A DNA stretch of 64,000 nt, taken from positions 3,605,001 through 3,669,000 of the forward strand of contig AP017605.1 in assembly GCA_002356515.1 (NCBI GenBank), in the 5' to 3' direction. The translations under genes and the position numbers were made by a program. Within the stretch, counting starts at the first letter, position 1, and each line of letters opens with the position of its first letter. Below, one piece after another: positions 16,760-25,239 of this stretch. The notes beneath the pieces are model-generated. The model was not told the origin of the DNA. It saw only the letters and a program-made list of their open reading frames with translations, and ran no database searches. This stretch comes from Mesorhizobium loti. GTDB lineage: Bacteria; Pseudomonadota; Alphaproteobacteria; Rhizobiales; Rhizobiaceae.

Positions 16760-17827
16760 ATGAACCTGATCTACGCCGCCTTCGCCTTCCTTCTCGCATT
16801 CATCCTTGTCCTGGTCGGCGTCACCCGTGCCGGCTCGTGGCTTATCGAGCGTCGCTATCAGCCGATCGGAGAATTCGCCGATATCAACGGCGCCCGCATC
16901 CACTATATCCATATTCCGGCACCCCCCAACGCCGACCTGCCGCCGATCGTCTTCATCCATGGCGCCAGCGCCAATCTCAGGGATCAGATGCTGCCGCTGA
17001 GGCCACTGCTCGAGGGCCGGGCCGAGATGCTGTTCTTCGACCGGCCGGGTCATGGCTGGTCGGGGCGCGGCCCTGGCAACAATGAGGATCCGTCGGCGCA
17101 GGCCGCCACCATCGCCGCCCTGATGGACCGTCTTGGCATCAAGAAGGCGATCATCGTCGGCCATTCCTTCGGCGGCGTGGTGACGGCGGCTTTCGGCCGC
17201 GAGCATGCCGACAAGACGCTCGGTCTCGTCTTCCTGGCGCCGGCAACCCATCCCTGGCCGGGCGGCGCGACATCCTGGTACTACGATCTGACCACCGTTC
17301 CGGTGATCGGCCGGCTGTTTTCCGAGGCACTGACCTATCCGGCCGGAACGCTTCAGATGGCCGATGCGACGACCTGCGTGTTCTCACCCAACAAGGTGCC
17401 GGACAATTATCTCAACACAGCCGCGATCCCGCTGGTGCTGCGGCCGCCGGCCTTTCGCGCCAACGCCACCGACGTTGCCGGGCTCTACGCCTATGCGCTT
17501 GGCGCCGCACCGCACTACAACCAGATCACCGCGCCGACCGTCGTCATCTCCGGCGACCGCGACAAGGTCGTCTACGCGCATATCCATTCCGCCGGCCTGG
17601 TGCGCGACATAGCAGGCGCCGAACTCGTCTGGGTGCACAATCTCGGCCACAAGCCGGACTGGATCGCCCCCGACCTCGCCGTCGGCGCGATCGAAAAGAT
17701 CGCCGGCAAGGATGTCGACCTGGAGGCGATGGCCAGGACGGTCGAGGCGCGGATCGCCGGCGATGCCTATGGTGCCGGCAGATGCGCCGACATCAAGGAG
17801 CCCAAGGCCGAACTCGCGCCGACCTGA
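16760..17827 (+). CDS. Alpha/beta hydrolase, membrane-anchored
   Basis: A 355-residue alpha/beta hydrolase. An N-terminal hydrophobic helix (about residues 4-22) should anchor it to the membrane. Family features are VFIHGASANLRDQ (oxyanion region), FFDRPGHGWS, the nucleophile elbow GHSFGG, a catalytic-acid candidate in VISGDRDKVVY, and the histidine in NLGHKPDW. Substrate unknown. The next gene starts one base after its stop, suggesting a two-gene operon. Confidence 0.85.
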   Translation: MNLIYAAFAFLLAFILVLVGVTRAGSWLIERRYQPIGEFADINGARIHYIHIPAPPNADLPPIVFIHGASANLRDQMLPLRPLLEGRAEMLFFDRPGHGWSGRGPGNNEDPSAQAATIAALMDRLGIKKAIIVGHSFGGVVTAAFGREHADKTLGLVFLAPATHPWPGGATSWYYDLTTVPVIGRLFSEALTYPAGTLQMADATTCVFSPNKVPDNYLNTAAIPLVLRPPAFRANATDVAGLYAYALGAAPHYNQITAPTVVISGDRDKVVYAHIHSAGLVRDIAGAELVWVHNLGHKPDWIAPDLAVGAIEKIAGKDVDLEAMARTVEARIAGDAYGAGRCADIKEPKAELAPT

Positions 17828-17828
17828 C

Positions 17829-18293
17829 ATGTATGTCCTCAAGCACGGCATCAAGAAAAACCCGGAAAAGCGATGGGCGCTGCCGGATCGCATCTTCTTC
17901 GGCTGCGGCGCGTGCCACATTCTCGCCGGCACGTTCCTCGAACATCCGCCTCTTAAAGGATTTCATGCAGAACGGATCATTCCGGCCGAGAGCTTCGCGG
18001 GAAACCATATCTACGTGACGAACGGCGTCATCGCTTTCGACTACCACGGTTACTCCGGCCGCGACCGCCTCCCGGATCATCATCGAAGGGGTTGGGCCTC
18101 CCACAGCGCCGGTTGGCACTGCACGATCGAGAAGGTCGATTTCAACTTGCTCGACACGGCCGAATTAAATCAGCGCAAGATGCTGGGTCCGGATCAGTAT
18201 CCGTATGACGCCGTTCTTCGTGCGCGCCGGTTTCTTCAACGCATAGACCACGCTGGAGCTGCGGCAAGAGCGCTCAGGATCGCCACGGCTTGA
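17829..18293 (+). CDS. Conserved-looking protein of unknown function with a Cys-x-Cys-x-x-Cys-like core
   Basis: A 154-residue protein starting one base after the hydrolase stop, so probably co-transcribed. I do not recognise a family. The N-terminal third has RIFFGCGACHILAGTFLE, with two cysteines and a histidine; the middle has HIYVTNGVIAFDYHGYSGRDRL and WASHSAGWHCTIEK, rich in His, Tyr and Trp. It has no signal peptide or membrane segment. The His/Cys content suggests a metal site or a papain-like arrangement, but that is speculation. Confidence 0.65.
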   Translation: MYVLKHGIKKNPEKRWALPDRIFFGCGACHILAGTFLEHPPLKGFHAERIIPAESFAGNHIYVTNGVIAFDYHGYSGRDRLPDHHRRGWASHSAGWHCTIEKVDFNLLDTAELNQRKMLGPDQYPYDAVLRARRFLQRIDHAGAAARALRIATA

Positions 18294-18355
18294 AGCCATT
18301 CGGGCCGAACTCTTGAAAGGCGCTCGGCCAATGTTTCCGTGAAGGATGAACCGCT

Positions 18356-19792
18356 CTAACGGCTGCCTTGCGTTTCCGACCCGACATAAGCGATGCGCAG
18401 CATGTTGGTCGAGCCGGGCGTCCTCAGCGGCACGCCGGCCGTGATGATGACGCGGTCGCCCGGCTTGCCGAAGCCTTCCTCCAGTGCAATGCGGCACGCG
18501 CGATTGACCATGTCGTCGAGGTCGATGGCATCGGGCGAGACGACGCAATGCGTGCCCCACAAAAGCGACAGCCGCCGCGCGGTGTTGAGGATCGGCGACA
18601 GCGCGATGATCGGCACCTGCGGACGTTCGCGCGCGGCGCGCAGCCCGGTGGTGCCGGACGCCGTGTAGGTGATGATAGCCGACAGTTTCAGCGTCTCGGC
18701 GATCTCGCGGGCGGCCAGTGAAATGGCGTCGGCGCCTGTCGCTTCCGGCTCGGAGCGCTGGGCGTTGATGATGCCGGCATAGGTTGGGTCGGTTTCGACC
18801 TTGGTGGCGATGCGGTTCATCATCGCCACGGCCTCGACCGGATAGGCACCCGCCGCTGATTCCGCCGACAGCATGATGGCGTCGGCGCCCTCGAAGACGG
18901 CGATCGACACGTCGGAGACTTCGGCGCGGGTCGGCACCGGGGCCGTGATCATCGATTCCAGCATCTGCGTGGCGACCACCACCGGCTTGCCGGCGCGGCG
19001 CGCGGCGCGCGTGATCTGCTTCTGGATGCCGGGCACGGCTTCCAGCGGCATCTCGACGCCGAGATCGCCGCGGGCAACCATCAGCGCGTCGGACAGCTCG
19101 ATGATCTCAGCCAACCGGGCAACGGCCTGCGGCTTTTCGATCTTCGCCATGATCAGCGCCCGGCCGCGCGCGATCTTGCGCGCTTCAGCCAGATCTTCGG
19201 GGCGCTGCACAAAGGACAGCGCGATCCAGTCGACACCCGTGGCGAGCACCGCGTCGAGGTCCTTGCGATCCTTCTCGGTCAGCGCGCCGACCGGCAGGTC
19301 GGTATCGGGCAGGCTGACGCCCTTCTTGTCGGAAATCGTGGTGCCGGCGACGACGGTGCAGGTGATCGACTTGCCGTCGCTCTTCACGGCCTTCAGCTCA
19401 AGCTTGCCGTCGTCGATCAAAAGACGGTGACCAGCCTCGACCGAACTCAGGATTTCCGGATGCGGCAGGTAGACCCTGGTCGACGTGCCGGGCTCGGGAT
19501 TGTCGTCGAGCGTAAAGGTCTGGCCTGGCGTCAGCACTTCCTTGCCATTGGCGAACTTGCCGACGCGCAGCTTGGGGCCTTGCAAATCGGCCAGGATACC
19601 GATCGGCCGGCCGACCTTCTCCTCGACGGCACGGATGCGGCCGACCAACGTACGCATCAACTCGTGATCGGTGTGGCTCATGTTGATGCGGAACACATCG
19701 GCGCCCGCTTCGAACAGTTTCTTCAGCATCTCCTCGGAGGAGGAGGCCGGACCGATTGTGGCTAGGATCTTGACCTTGCGGCTGCGTCTCAT
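18356..19792 (-). CDS. pyk: Pyruvate kinase
   Basis: A 478-residue pyruvate kinase, last step of glycolysis (PEP + ADP to pyruvate + ATP). Family features: KILATIGPASSSEEM and FRINMSHTDHE at the N-terminus, active-site lysine region ALIMAKIEKPQA, VARGDLGVEMP, and the C-terminal allosteric domain with TASGTTGLRAARERP. The start ATG overlaps the stop of the upstream DUF1036 gene by four bases, indicating co-translation. Normal length for a type II-like bacterial enzyme. Confidence 0.96.
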   Translation of the reverse strand: MRRSRKVKILATIGPASSSEEMLKKLFEAGADVFRINMSHTDHELMRTLVGRIRAVEEKVGRPIGILADLQGPKLRVGKFANGKEVLTPGQTFTLDDNPEPGTSTRVYLPHPEILSSVEAGHRLLIDDGKLELKAVKSDGKSITCTVVAGTTISDKKGVSLPDTDLPVGALTEKDRKDLDAVLATGVDWIALSFVQRPEDLAEARKIARGRALIMAKIEKPQAVARLAEIIELSDALMVARGDLGVEMPLEAVPGIQKQITRAARRAGKPVVVATQMLESMITAPVPTRAEVSDVSIAVFEGADAIMLSAESAAGAYPVEAVAMMNRIATKVETDPTYAGIINAQRSEPEATGADAISLAAREIAETLKLSAIITYTASGTTGLRAARERPQVPIIALSPILNTARRLSLLWGTHCVVSPDAIDLDDMVNRACRIALEEGFGKPGDRVIITAGVPLRTPGSTNMLRIAYVGSETQGSR

Positions 19793-20307
19793 TGACTATT
19801 TGTTCCCGGGGCGGCTGGTGCGCCTCCCGTTGCGGGCTCATCGGTCAGCTGGACCATCCAGCTTGCCTGCTCGCCCGTGTCATATTCCTGAAATCCGGCG
19901 CGCTGGAAGCCCCGGGCGACGCAGTCGTTTACGCCGGCGATCTTGAACTCTTTTTCAGCCACGCACATGTTGATCGGGCCGTCCCAGCGTCCACCGCGCT
20001 CGGCGTCTTCTGCATAAAGATAGTAAAACCTTGATGACAGCGGCCCTTCGATCAACGTCTTGCAGCTCGATCCTTCGATGTGCCACCAGCCCTCGGTGAT
20101 CCAGCCGGCCTTGGCGCGATAGCCGATGCCGACGCCGACCAGGTTCTGCGTGGCGTTGCAGACGCGGAAATCGGCGCGCGCCGGCGAGGCCATGACCATC
20201 GCCGACAGGCCAACGGTCAGCATCAGGAGCGGCATGGCAAAGGCAGAGCGCATGCGCTGCCTGCCGGCGGAACCCATCCCAATACCCCTCAAGAACCACA
20301 TCAGCAT
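19789..20307 (-). CDS. DUF1036 membrane/periplasmic protein
   Basis: DUF1036-family protein. It has an N-terminal hydrophobic signal (MPLLMLTVGLSAMVMA, cleavage probably after ARA) and then the family core DFRVCNATQNLVGVGIGY ... GWWHIEGSSCKTL, with conserved cysteines (VCN, SSC, NMC, NDC). The start is uncertain: the ATG at 20307 has a purine-rich site, the ATG at 20343 has none, and the ATG at 20253 would begin right at the signal peptide. It is coupled to pyk by a 4-base overlap. Function unknown; the pairing with pyk is recurrent in Rhizobiales as far as I recall. Confidence 0.8.
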   Translation of the reverse strand: MLMWFLRGIGMGSAGRQRMRSAFAMPLLMLTVGLSAMVMASPARADFRVCNATQNLVGVGIGYRAKAGWITEGWWHIEGSSCKTLIEGPLSSRFYYLYAEDAERGGRWDGPINMCVAEKEFKIAGVNDCVARGFQRAGFQEYDTGEQASWMVQLTDEPATGGAPAAPGTNSQ

Positions 20308-20523
20308 CTCTCTGCGCCCCTTTTCGGAAAAGTCCGGGCGCATGTCAACGCGCCGTTTTGACCAATTCCAATCGATTTAGGAAGGCTCCCGGCGCACTAT
20401 CCGTCGCCCCTCGCCAGATTTCAGCGGAAACCTTGGCCAAACAACGGCATTGCACACACGTCGTCTTCGTGGAATGACGATAGCACCCTCCCCGGAAGCC
20501 AGCGAACAGACCATTTCCCGCCA

Positions 20524-21321
20524 ATGACCCGATCCACAGTTTTCGCGCCTTTCGACATTGTCGCGGGCGACCGCAAGCGGGGCATCGTGCTTCTGGCCGA
20601 TCATGCCCGCCGCGACCTGCCCGAGGACTATGGCAGCCTCGGCCTGCCCGCGGCAGAATTCGACCGCCACATCGCCTATGACATCGGCGTTGAAATGGTG
20701 ACGCGTGAACTCGCCGGCTTGCTCGACGTACCGGCGGTCATCGCCAATTTCTCGCGGCTGTTGATCGATCCCAATCGCGGCGAGGACGATCCGACGCTCA
20801 TCCGCCAGCTCTATGACGGCACCGTGGTGCCAGGAAACTATCCCATCGCGCCGGAGGAGCGCGAAAGGCGGCTCGACCGCTTCTACCGTCCCTACCACGA
20901 CGCCGTCGGCGCCATGATCGCCTCGGTCGCGCAGGCTTCCGGCCAGGCACCCTTCATCTTCTCGGTGCATTCCTTCACGCCGGTCATGCAGGGCAGGCAG
21001 CGCCCGTGGCATGTGGGCATCCTGTGGGATCGGGACGACCGGGTGGCGCGGCCGCTGATCGACATGCTGGCCGAGGACAAAGACCTCGTTGTTGGCGACA
21101 ATGAGCCCTATGACGGCGCACTGCGCGGCGACACCATGTTCAAACACGCCATCGTCAACGGCTATGCCCATGCGCTGATCGAAATCCGCCAGGACCTGAT
21201 AGCGGACCAGAAGGGGGCGATCGCCTGGGCCGAGCGTCTGGCGCCGATCGTTGACGCCATCGACCGCCGTCCCGATATACATGTCGTGAAGATGTTCGGC
21301 TCGCGCACCGGGCCGCTATGA
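20524..21321 (+). CDS. N-formylglutamate amidohydrolase
   Basis: A 265-residue member of the N-formylglutamate amidohydrolase family (PF05013), zinc enzymes that release formate and glutamate in histidine breakdown. Typical regions are VLLADHARRDLPEDYGSLG, NFSRLLIDPNRGEDDPTLI and FIFSVHSFTPVMQG. No hut genes are nearby, so the true substrate may differ. The stop overlaps an alternative start of the DUF1244 gene, so both are in one operon. Confidence 0.88.
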   Translation: MTRSTVFAPFDIVAGDRKRGIVLLADHARRDLPEDYGSLGLPAAEFDRHIAYDIGVEMVTRELAGLLDVPAVIANFSRLLIDPNRGEDDPTLIRQLYDGTVVPGNYPIAPEERERRLDRFYRPYHDAVGAMIASVAQASGQAPFIFSVHSFTPVMQGRQRPWHVGILWDRDDRVARPLIDMLAEDKDLVVGDNEPYDGALRGDTMFKHAIVNGYAHALIEIRQDLIADQKGAIAWAERLAPIVDAIDRRPDIHVVKMFGSRTGPL

Positions 21322-21332
21322 CGGAGGTTTCG

Positions 21333-21641
21333 ATGACCGAACTCAGCGACGAGCAGAAGCGCGACTTCGAGGCCGCCGCCTTTCGCCGGCTGGTCGAGCA
21401 TCTCAGGGAACGCAGCGACGTGCAGAACATCGACCTGATGAACCTCGCCGGCTTCTGTCGCAACTGCCTGTCGAACTGGTATCGCGAAGCGGCCAATGCC
21501 GAGGGCGTCGATCTAAGCAAGGACCAGTCGCGCGAGATCGTCTACGGCATGCCCTATGCTGAATGGCAGGCGCTCAACCAAACGGAAGCGTCGGACGCCA
21601 AGAAGGCGGAGTTCGAGGCCAGGCGGCCGAAGGATCACTAG
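21333..21641 (+). CDS. DUF1244 family protein
   Basis: A 102-residue protein of the DUF1244 family, marked by LMNLAGFCRNCLSNWYREAA and YGMPYAEW. The ATG at 21333 is preferred because GGAGG lies five bases before it; an ATG at 21318 overlaps the upstream stop and would add five residues. The two cysteines in CRNC could bind metal. Function unknown. Downstream 21642-21817 holds no gene that I can support. Confidence 0.88.
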   Translation: MTELSDEQKRDFEAAAFRRLVEHLRERSDVQNIDLMNLAGFCRNCLSNWYREAANAEGVDLSKDQSREIVYGMPYAEWQALNQTEASDAKKAEFEARRPKDH

Positions 21642-21817
21642 CGGTTCTATATGGCACGCCCCTGCGACGGGAGGAGCGCCTGCGATAATCTCCAAAGCCG
21701 CCCTGTTCCTCAGAGGGTCCGCACTTGGTCCAAGCACTTGCTCGGACGCGGTTCTTGACTGAAAATTGAATCGATCTAATTTGCCGTGCAAAACCATTTT
21801 CTGACCGGATTCGCCTG

Positions 21818-22993
21818 ATGATCGCGTCGAACGCCATGCAGACTGCCATTCGCGGGCGATGGGCCGTGGCCGCCATTTTCCTCGCCAATGGCTTCCTGAC
21901 CGGCAGCTGGGCGCCGCAGATTCCGGTGTTCCTGACCCGGCTCGACATCTCGAAATTCACGCTTGGCCTGCTGATCCTTTTGTTCGGCGCCGGCGCCGTC
22001 ACCGCCATGACCTGGTGCGGCCACCTGATCTCGAAACACGGCTCGCGCAGCGTGCTGCGCTGGTTCGGCCTGTGCGGCAGCGTCGGCCTGCTGGTCGTGG
22101 CGCTGGCGCCCAACGTACCGCTGGCGGCCATCGCTATGTTCATCTTCGGCGGCTCGATCGGCGGCATGGATGTCGCGATGAATGCGAATGCGGTGGTGGT
22201 CGAGCGAAAATTGTCCCGCGCCATCATGTCCTCCTCGCACGGCTTCTGGAGCCTCGGCGGTTTCGCCGGCGGCGCGCTTGGCGGCTTTGCCATCCAGCAC
22301 TACGGTCACCTCGCCCATGCCGCGGTGGTGACCGTGCTCGCCTTCGCAGCGATCGCGATTGCCGTCGGCTACCTCGTCGCCGAGGACAGGCCACAGGCGG
22401 TCGAGCATCATAAATTCACGTTGCCGGCGAACCCGCTTGTCTACCTCGTCGGCCTGATGGCATTGCTGACGATGGTCTCCGAGGGTGCGGTGCTCGACTG
22501 GGCGGCACTGTATCTCAGGCAGGAACTCGGCGCCGACCTTGCCGTCGCCGGCCTCGCCTATGCCGCCTTTTCCGGCGTCATGGCGATCATGCGCTTCTTC
22601 GGCGACGGCGTGCGCAACCGTTTTGGTGCGGTGGCGACGCTGCGCGGCTCGGCCATTGTCGCTGCCGTAGGCATGCTGATTGCAGGCCTGTCGCCTTCGC
22701 CCTGGCTCGCGATCGCGGCCTTTGCACTGTGCGGCTTCGGCATCGCCAACATGGTGCCGATCATCTTTTCGGCCGGCGGCAACCAGGAAGGCATGTCGTC
22801 GGGCACTGGCATGAGCGTTGTCACCACCATGGGCTATTCCGGCATTCTGGTGGCCCCGTCCGCGATCGGCTTCGTCGCCGAGCATTCCAGCTTCGGGCCG
22901 ATCTTCGTCGCCGTGTCGGTGCTGCTGATCGTCGTCTTGCTGATGGCGGGCCTCGCTCACCGCGCCGAATTCGCCGCCGCCCCCGCCGAATAG
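21818..22993 (+). CDS. Major facilitator superfamily transporter
   Basis: A 391-residue MFS protein with about twelve hydrophobic segments. The loop between helices 2 and 3 reads GHLISKHGSRSVLRW, the usual MFS signature position. It resembles the sugar/fucose-permease-like and YbjJ-like group of MFS proteins, but the substrate is unclear. Its 3' end overlaps the convergent LysR gene by 37 bases. A second in-frame ATG lies at 21836. Confidence 0.88.
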   Translation: MIASNAMQTAIRGRWAVAAIFLANGFLTGSWAPQIPVFLTRLDISKFTLGLLILLFGAGAVTAMTWCGHLISKHGSRSVLRWFGLCGSVGLLVVALAPNVPLAAIAMFIFGGSIGGMDVAMNANAVVVERKLSRAIMSSSHGFWSLGGFAGGALGGFAIQHYGHLAHAAVVTVLAFAAIAIAVGYLVAEDRPQAVEHHKFTLPANPLVYLVGLMALLTMVSEGAVLDWAALYLRQELGADLAVAGLAYAAFSGVMAIMRFFGDGVRNRFGAVATLRGSAIVAAVGMLIAGLSPSPWLAIAAFALCGFGIANMVPIIFSAGGNQEGMSSGTGMSVVTTMGYSGILVAPSAIGFVAEHSSFGPIFVAVSVLLIVVLLMAGLAHRAEFAAAPAE

Positions 22994-23865
22994 CGCTTTA
23001 GCTCCTCGTGGAGGAAATCCGCCACGCGGCGGATGCGCACGCTGCTGCGCACATCACGATGCATGGCGAGCCACACCGGCAGGTTTGGCAGCGGCAGGCC
23101 AGGGAGAACCTTCTCCACCAGCGGATCGCGATCGGCCAGCGGCTCCTGGCCGAGGCCGATGCCGTTTCCCGCCCGCACCGCCTCCCACAGGACGATCTGG
23201 TTGTCGGCCCTGAACCGGAAACTGCTCCGGGTGACCGGGAGGCCGAATTGCGTAAAGCCCCGGATCATCTCGTCGCTGCGATCGAAGCCGATCAAGGGGT
23301 GGTCGACGAGGTCGGCCGGCACGAGCGGGCGGCCACGCCGGTCGAGATAGGAAATCGCCGCGCAGGCGCAGAGCAGGATGTCGCAGACCTTGCGCGCCAC
23401 CAGTTCGTTCTGCGCCGGCTTGACCATGCGGATGGCGATATCGGCATCCCGCCGCAGCAGGTTCTCGACCTGGTTCGAGGCAACGATCTCGACCTCGATG
23501 CCGGGTTCCTCAATGCCGAGCCGTGCCATCATGTCGGGCAGCACATAGGCCGCCACCACCTCGCTGGCAGCAATGCGCACCGTGCCTTCGATGGCCTCGA
23601 CCGAGCCCAGCGCCAGCCGTGAAAAAGCACTTGCCTGCTCGCTGACCGCCTTGCCGCGCTCGAACAGCGTGGCCCCGGCTTCCGTCAGTGCATAGCCGTT
23701 GCGCCCACGCCGGAACAGGGTGACACCGAGCGCCTGTTCCAACTCCCCGATGTGACGCCCGAGCGTCGGCTGGCTGGCCGACAGTTTTCGCGCGGCCGCT
23801 GACAGGCTGCCGGTTTCCGCGACCGTGACGAAGCTTTTGATCAGGTTCCAGTCGATGTCTGCCAT
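22957..23865 (-). CDS. LysR-family transcriptional regulator
   Basis: A 302-residue LysR-type regulator. The N-terminal winged helix is DWNLIKSFVTVAETGSLSAAARKL with SQPTLGRHIGELE; an effector-binding domain follows (about residues 90-295). It is divergent from the oxidoreductase gene at 23980, 114 bases away, which it most likely controls. An inverted repeat ATTCA-ATAA-TGAAT (23864-23877) overlaps its own start, consistent with autoregulation. Its 3' end runs 37 bases into the MFS gene. Confidence 0.92.
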   Translation of the reverse strand: MADIDWNLIKSFVTVAETGSLSAAARKLSASQPTLGRHIGELEQALGVTLFRRGRNGYALTEAGATLFERGKAVSEQASAFSRLALGSVEAIEGTVRIAASEVVAAYVLPDMMARLGIEEPGIEVEIVASNQVENLLRRDADIAIRMVKPAQNELVARKVCDILLCACAAISYLDRRGRPLVPADLVDHPLIGFDRSDEMIRGFTQFGLPVTRSSFRFRADNQIVLWEAVRAGNGIGLGQEPLADRDPLVEKVLPGLPLPNLPVWLAMHRDVRSSVRIRRVADFLHEELKRYSAGAAANSAR

Positions 23866-23877
23866 TCAATAATGAAT
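23864..23877. promoter_or_regulatory. Inverted repeat at LysR start
   Basis: ATTCA and TGAAT flank ATAA and overlap the lysR start codon. LysR-type proteins bind interrupted dyads of this kind between divergent genes. It is the most evident dyad in the 114-base intergenic region. Confidence 0.4.
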
Positions 23878-23979
23878 ATCAAACCTGCATCCATCGTCAA
23901 TTTCAATTCATCCGTGAGGTAATCATATTCGACCTGCAAACACCGATACGGACCGCAAACACCAAACAGGAGAACTCAA

Positions 23980-24939
23980 ATGACCAAGATCGCAATTCTC
24001 GGCGCCAATGGCCGACTCGGCCGCGTGGTTGGCAAGGCTTTCATCGATGCCGGCTTCGATGTCCGCGCCATCACCCGCACCGGCAAGGTGCCGGCAGAAC
24101 TCAAGGGCGCCACGGCGGTTACGGGCGATGCGCTGGACCGTCCATCGCTGATCCGCGCCACGGAAGGCGTCGATATCATCTTCAACGGCCTCAACCCGAT
24201 CTACACCGACTGGGGCAAATGCTTGCCGATGGCCGAAAATGTCATGGCCGCCTGTTATGCCAACAACGCGCTGCATCTGTTCCCAGGCACCGTCTACAAT
24301 TATGGCTCGCCGATGCCGGCGGTGATCACGGAAGACACGCCGTTCCACCCGACCACGGAAAAGGGCCGCGTTCGCTGCGCCATGGAGGAGCTGTTCCGCC
24401 GCGAGGCCGACGCGGGCCGGGTGCGCACCATTCTGCTGCGCGCCGGCGATTTCTTCGGCGGCACCGGCAGCGGCTCCTGGTTCGACCTGGTCGTCGCCGC
24501 CAAGATGAGCAAGGGCGTCTACACCGCGCCCGGCCCGGCCGACCTCGTGCATGAATGGGCTTACCTGCCGGATTTCGCCGTGGGCTTCGTCGCGCTGGCC
24601 AGGAATCTCGACAAGCTCGGCTCCTATGAGGCGCTGAATTTTCCCGGCCATGCGGTCACCGACCTGCAGATCAGGGCCGCCGCCGAAAAGGCGCTTGGCC
24701 GACCGCTGAAGATGAGCTCGATGCCCTGGTGGGTGCTGCGCGCCGGCAGCCCGTTCGTGGCGATGTGGCGCGAGATCGTCTCGATGTCCTATCTGCGCTT
24801 CGAGCCGCACCAGCTGGCTTCGACGCGGCTGGAAGGCATCATCGGCGAAATCCCGCACACGCCGCTGGATCAGGCGGTCGCCCACGCCCTCGAGGACATC
24901 GGCATCGCCACTGTGAACGGCGTTTCGAAAGCGGCCTGA
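23980..24939 (+). CDS. NAD(P)-binding oxidoreductase/epimerase (extended or NmrA-like SDR)
   Basis: A 319-residue Rossmann-fold protein with the nucleotide-binding GANGRLGRVVG (a GxxGxxG type) at residues 8-18. AGGAG precedes the ATG. Further family regions are VDIIFNGLNP, FPGTVYNYGSP (tyrosine of the SDR active site possibly here) and LRAGDFFGG. Its neighbour is a divergent LysR regulator. The physiological substrate is unknown. Confidence 0.83.
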   Translation: MTKIAILGANGRLGRVVGKAFIDAGFDVRAITRTGKVPAELKGATAVTGDALDRPSLIRATEGVDIIFNGLNPIYTDWGKCLPMAENVMAACYANNALHLFPGTVYNYGSPMPAVITEDTPFHPTTEKGRVRCAMEELFRREADAGRVRTILLRAGDFFGGTGSGSWFDLVVAAKMSKGVYTAPGPADLVHEWAYLPDFAVGFVALARNLDKLGSYEALNFPGHAVTDLQIRAAAEKALGRPLKMSSMPWWVLRAGSPFVAMWREIVSMSYLRFEPHQLASTRLEGIIGEIPHTPLDQAVAHALEDIGIATVNGVSKAA

Positions 24940-24966
24940 ACGCAACGCTGAGGGCGGCGCGCCAAC

Positions 24967-25125
24967 TCAGAGCCGCCCCATCAAAAGCAGCACCAGAACC
25001 ACCACCAGCACCACGCCGACAATGCCCGAGGGTCCATAACCCCAGGAGCGCGAATGCGGCCAGGCCGGCACCGCGCCGATGAGGACAAGGATCAGGACGA
25101 CGATGACAAGCGTGCTGATCGGCAT
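24967..25125 (-). CDS. Small membrane protein, DUF3309 family
   Basis: A 52-residue protein with two hydrophobic segments, LVIVVLILVLIGAVPAW and GIVGVVLVVVLVLLLMGRL, joined by PHSRSWGYGPSG. This is the DUF3309 pattern, common in Proteobacteria. The ATG at 25125 has a GGGGAA site upstream; a longer frame to 25182 is not convincing. Function unknown. Confidence 0.85.
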   Translation of the reverse strand: MPISTLVIVVLILVLIGAVPAWPHSRSWGYGPSGIVGVVLVVVLVLLLMGRL

Positions 25126-25186
25126 GAGACATTCCCCGCGTTCTTGCCGAGACGATGCTTCGCATTGCTCGTGCAGGGACAATGCA

Positions 25187-25217
25187 AAAGGCCGCCCGGT
25201 TGTTCCGGACGGCCTTT
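25187..25217 (-). terminator. Strong hairpin downstream of RND gene
   Basis: AAAGGCCGCCCGG (25187-25199) and CCGGACGGCCTTT (25205-25217) form a 13-bp stem with one mismatch and a 5-base loop. A/T runs flank both sides, so it could act on either strand. On the minus strand it terminates the RND efflux transcript. Confidence 0.8.
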
Positions 25218-25239
25218 GCCGATCAGATTGGCGTTCGGT

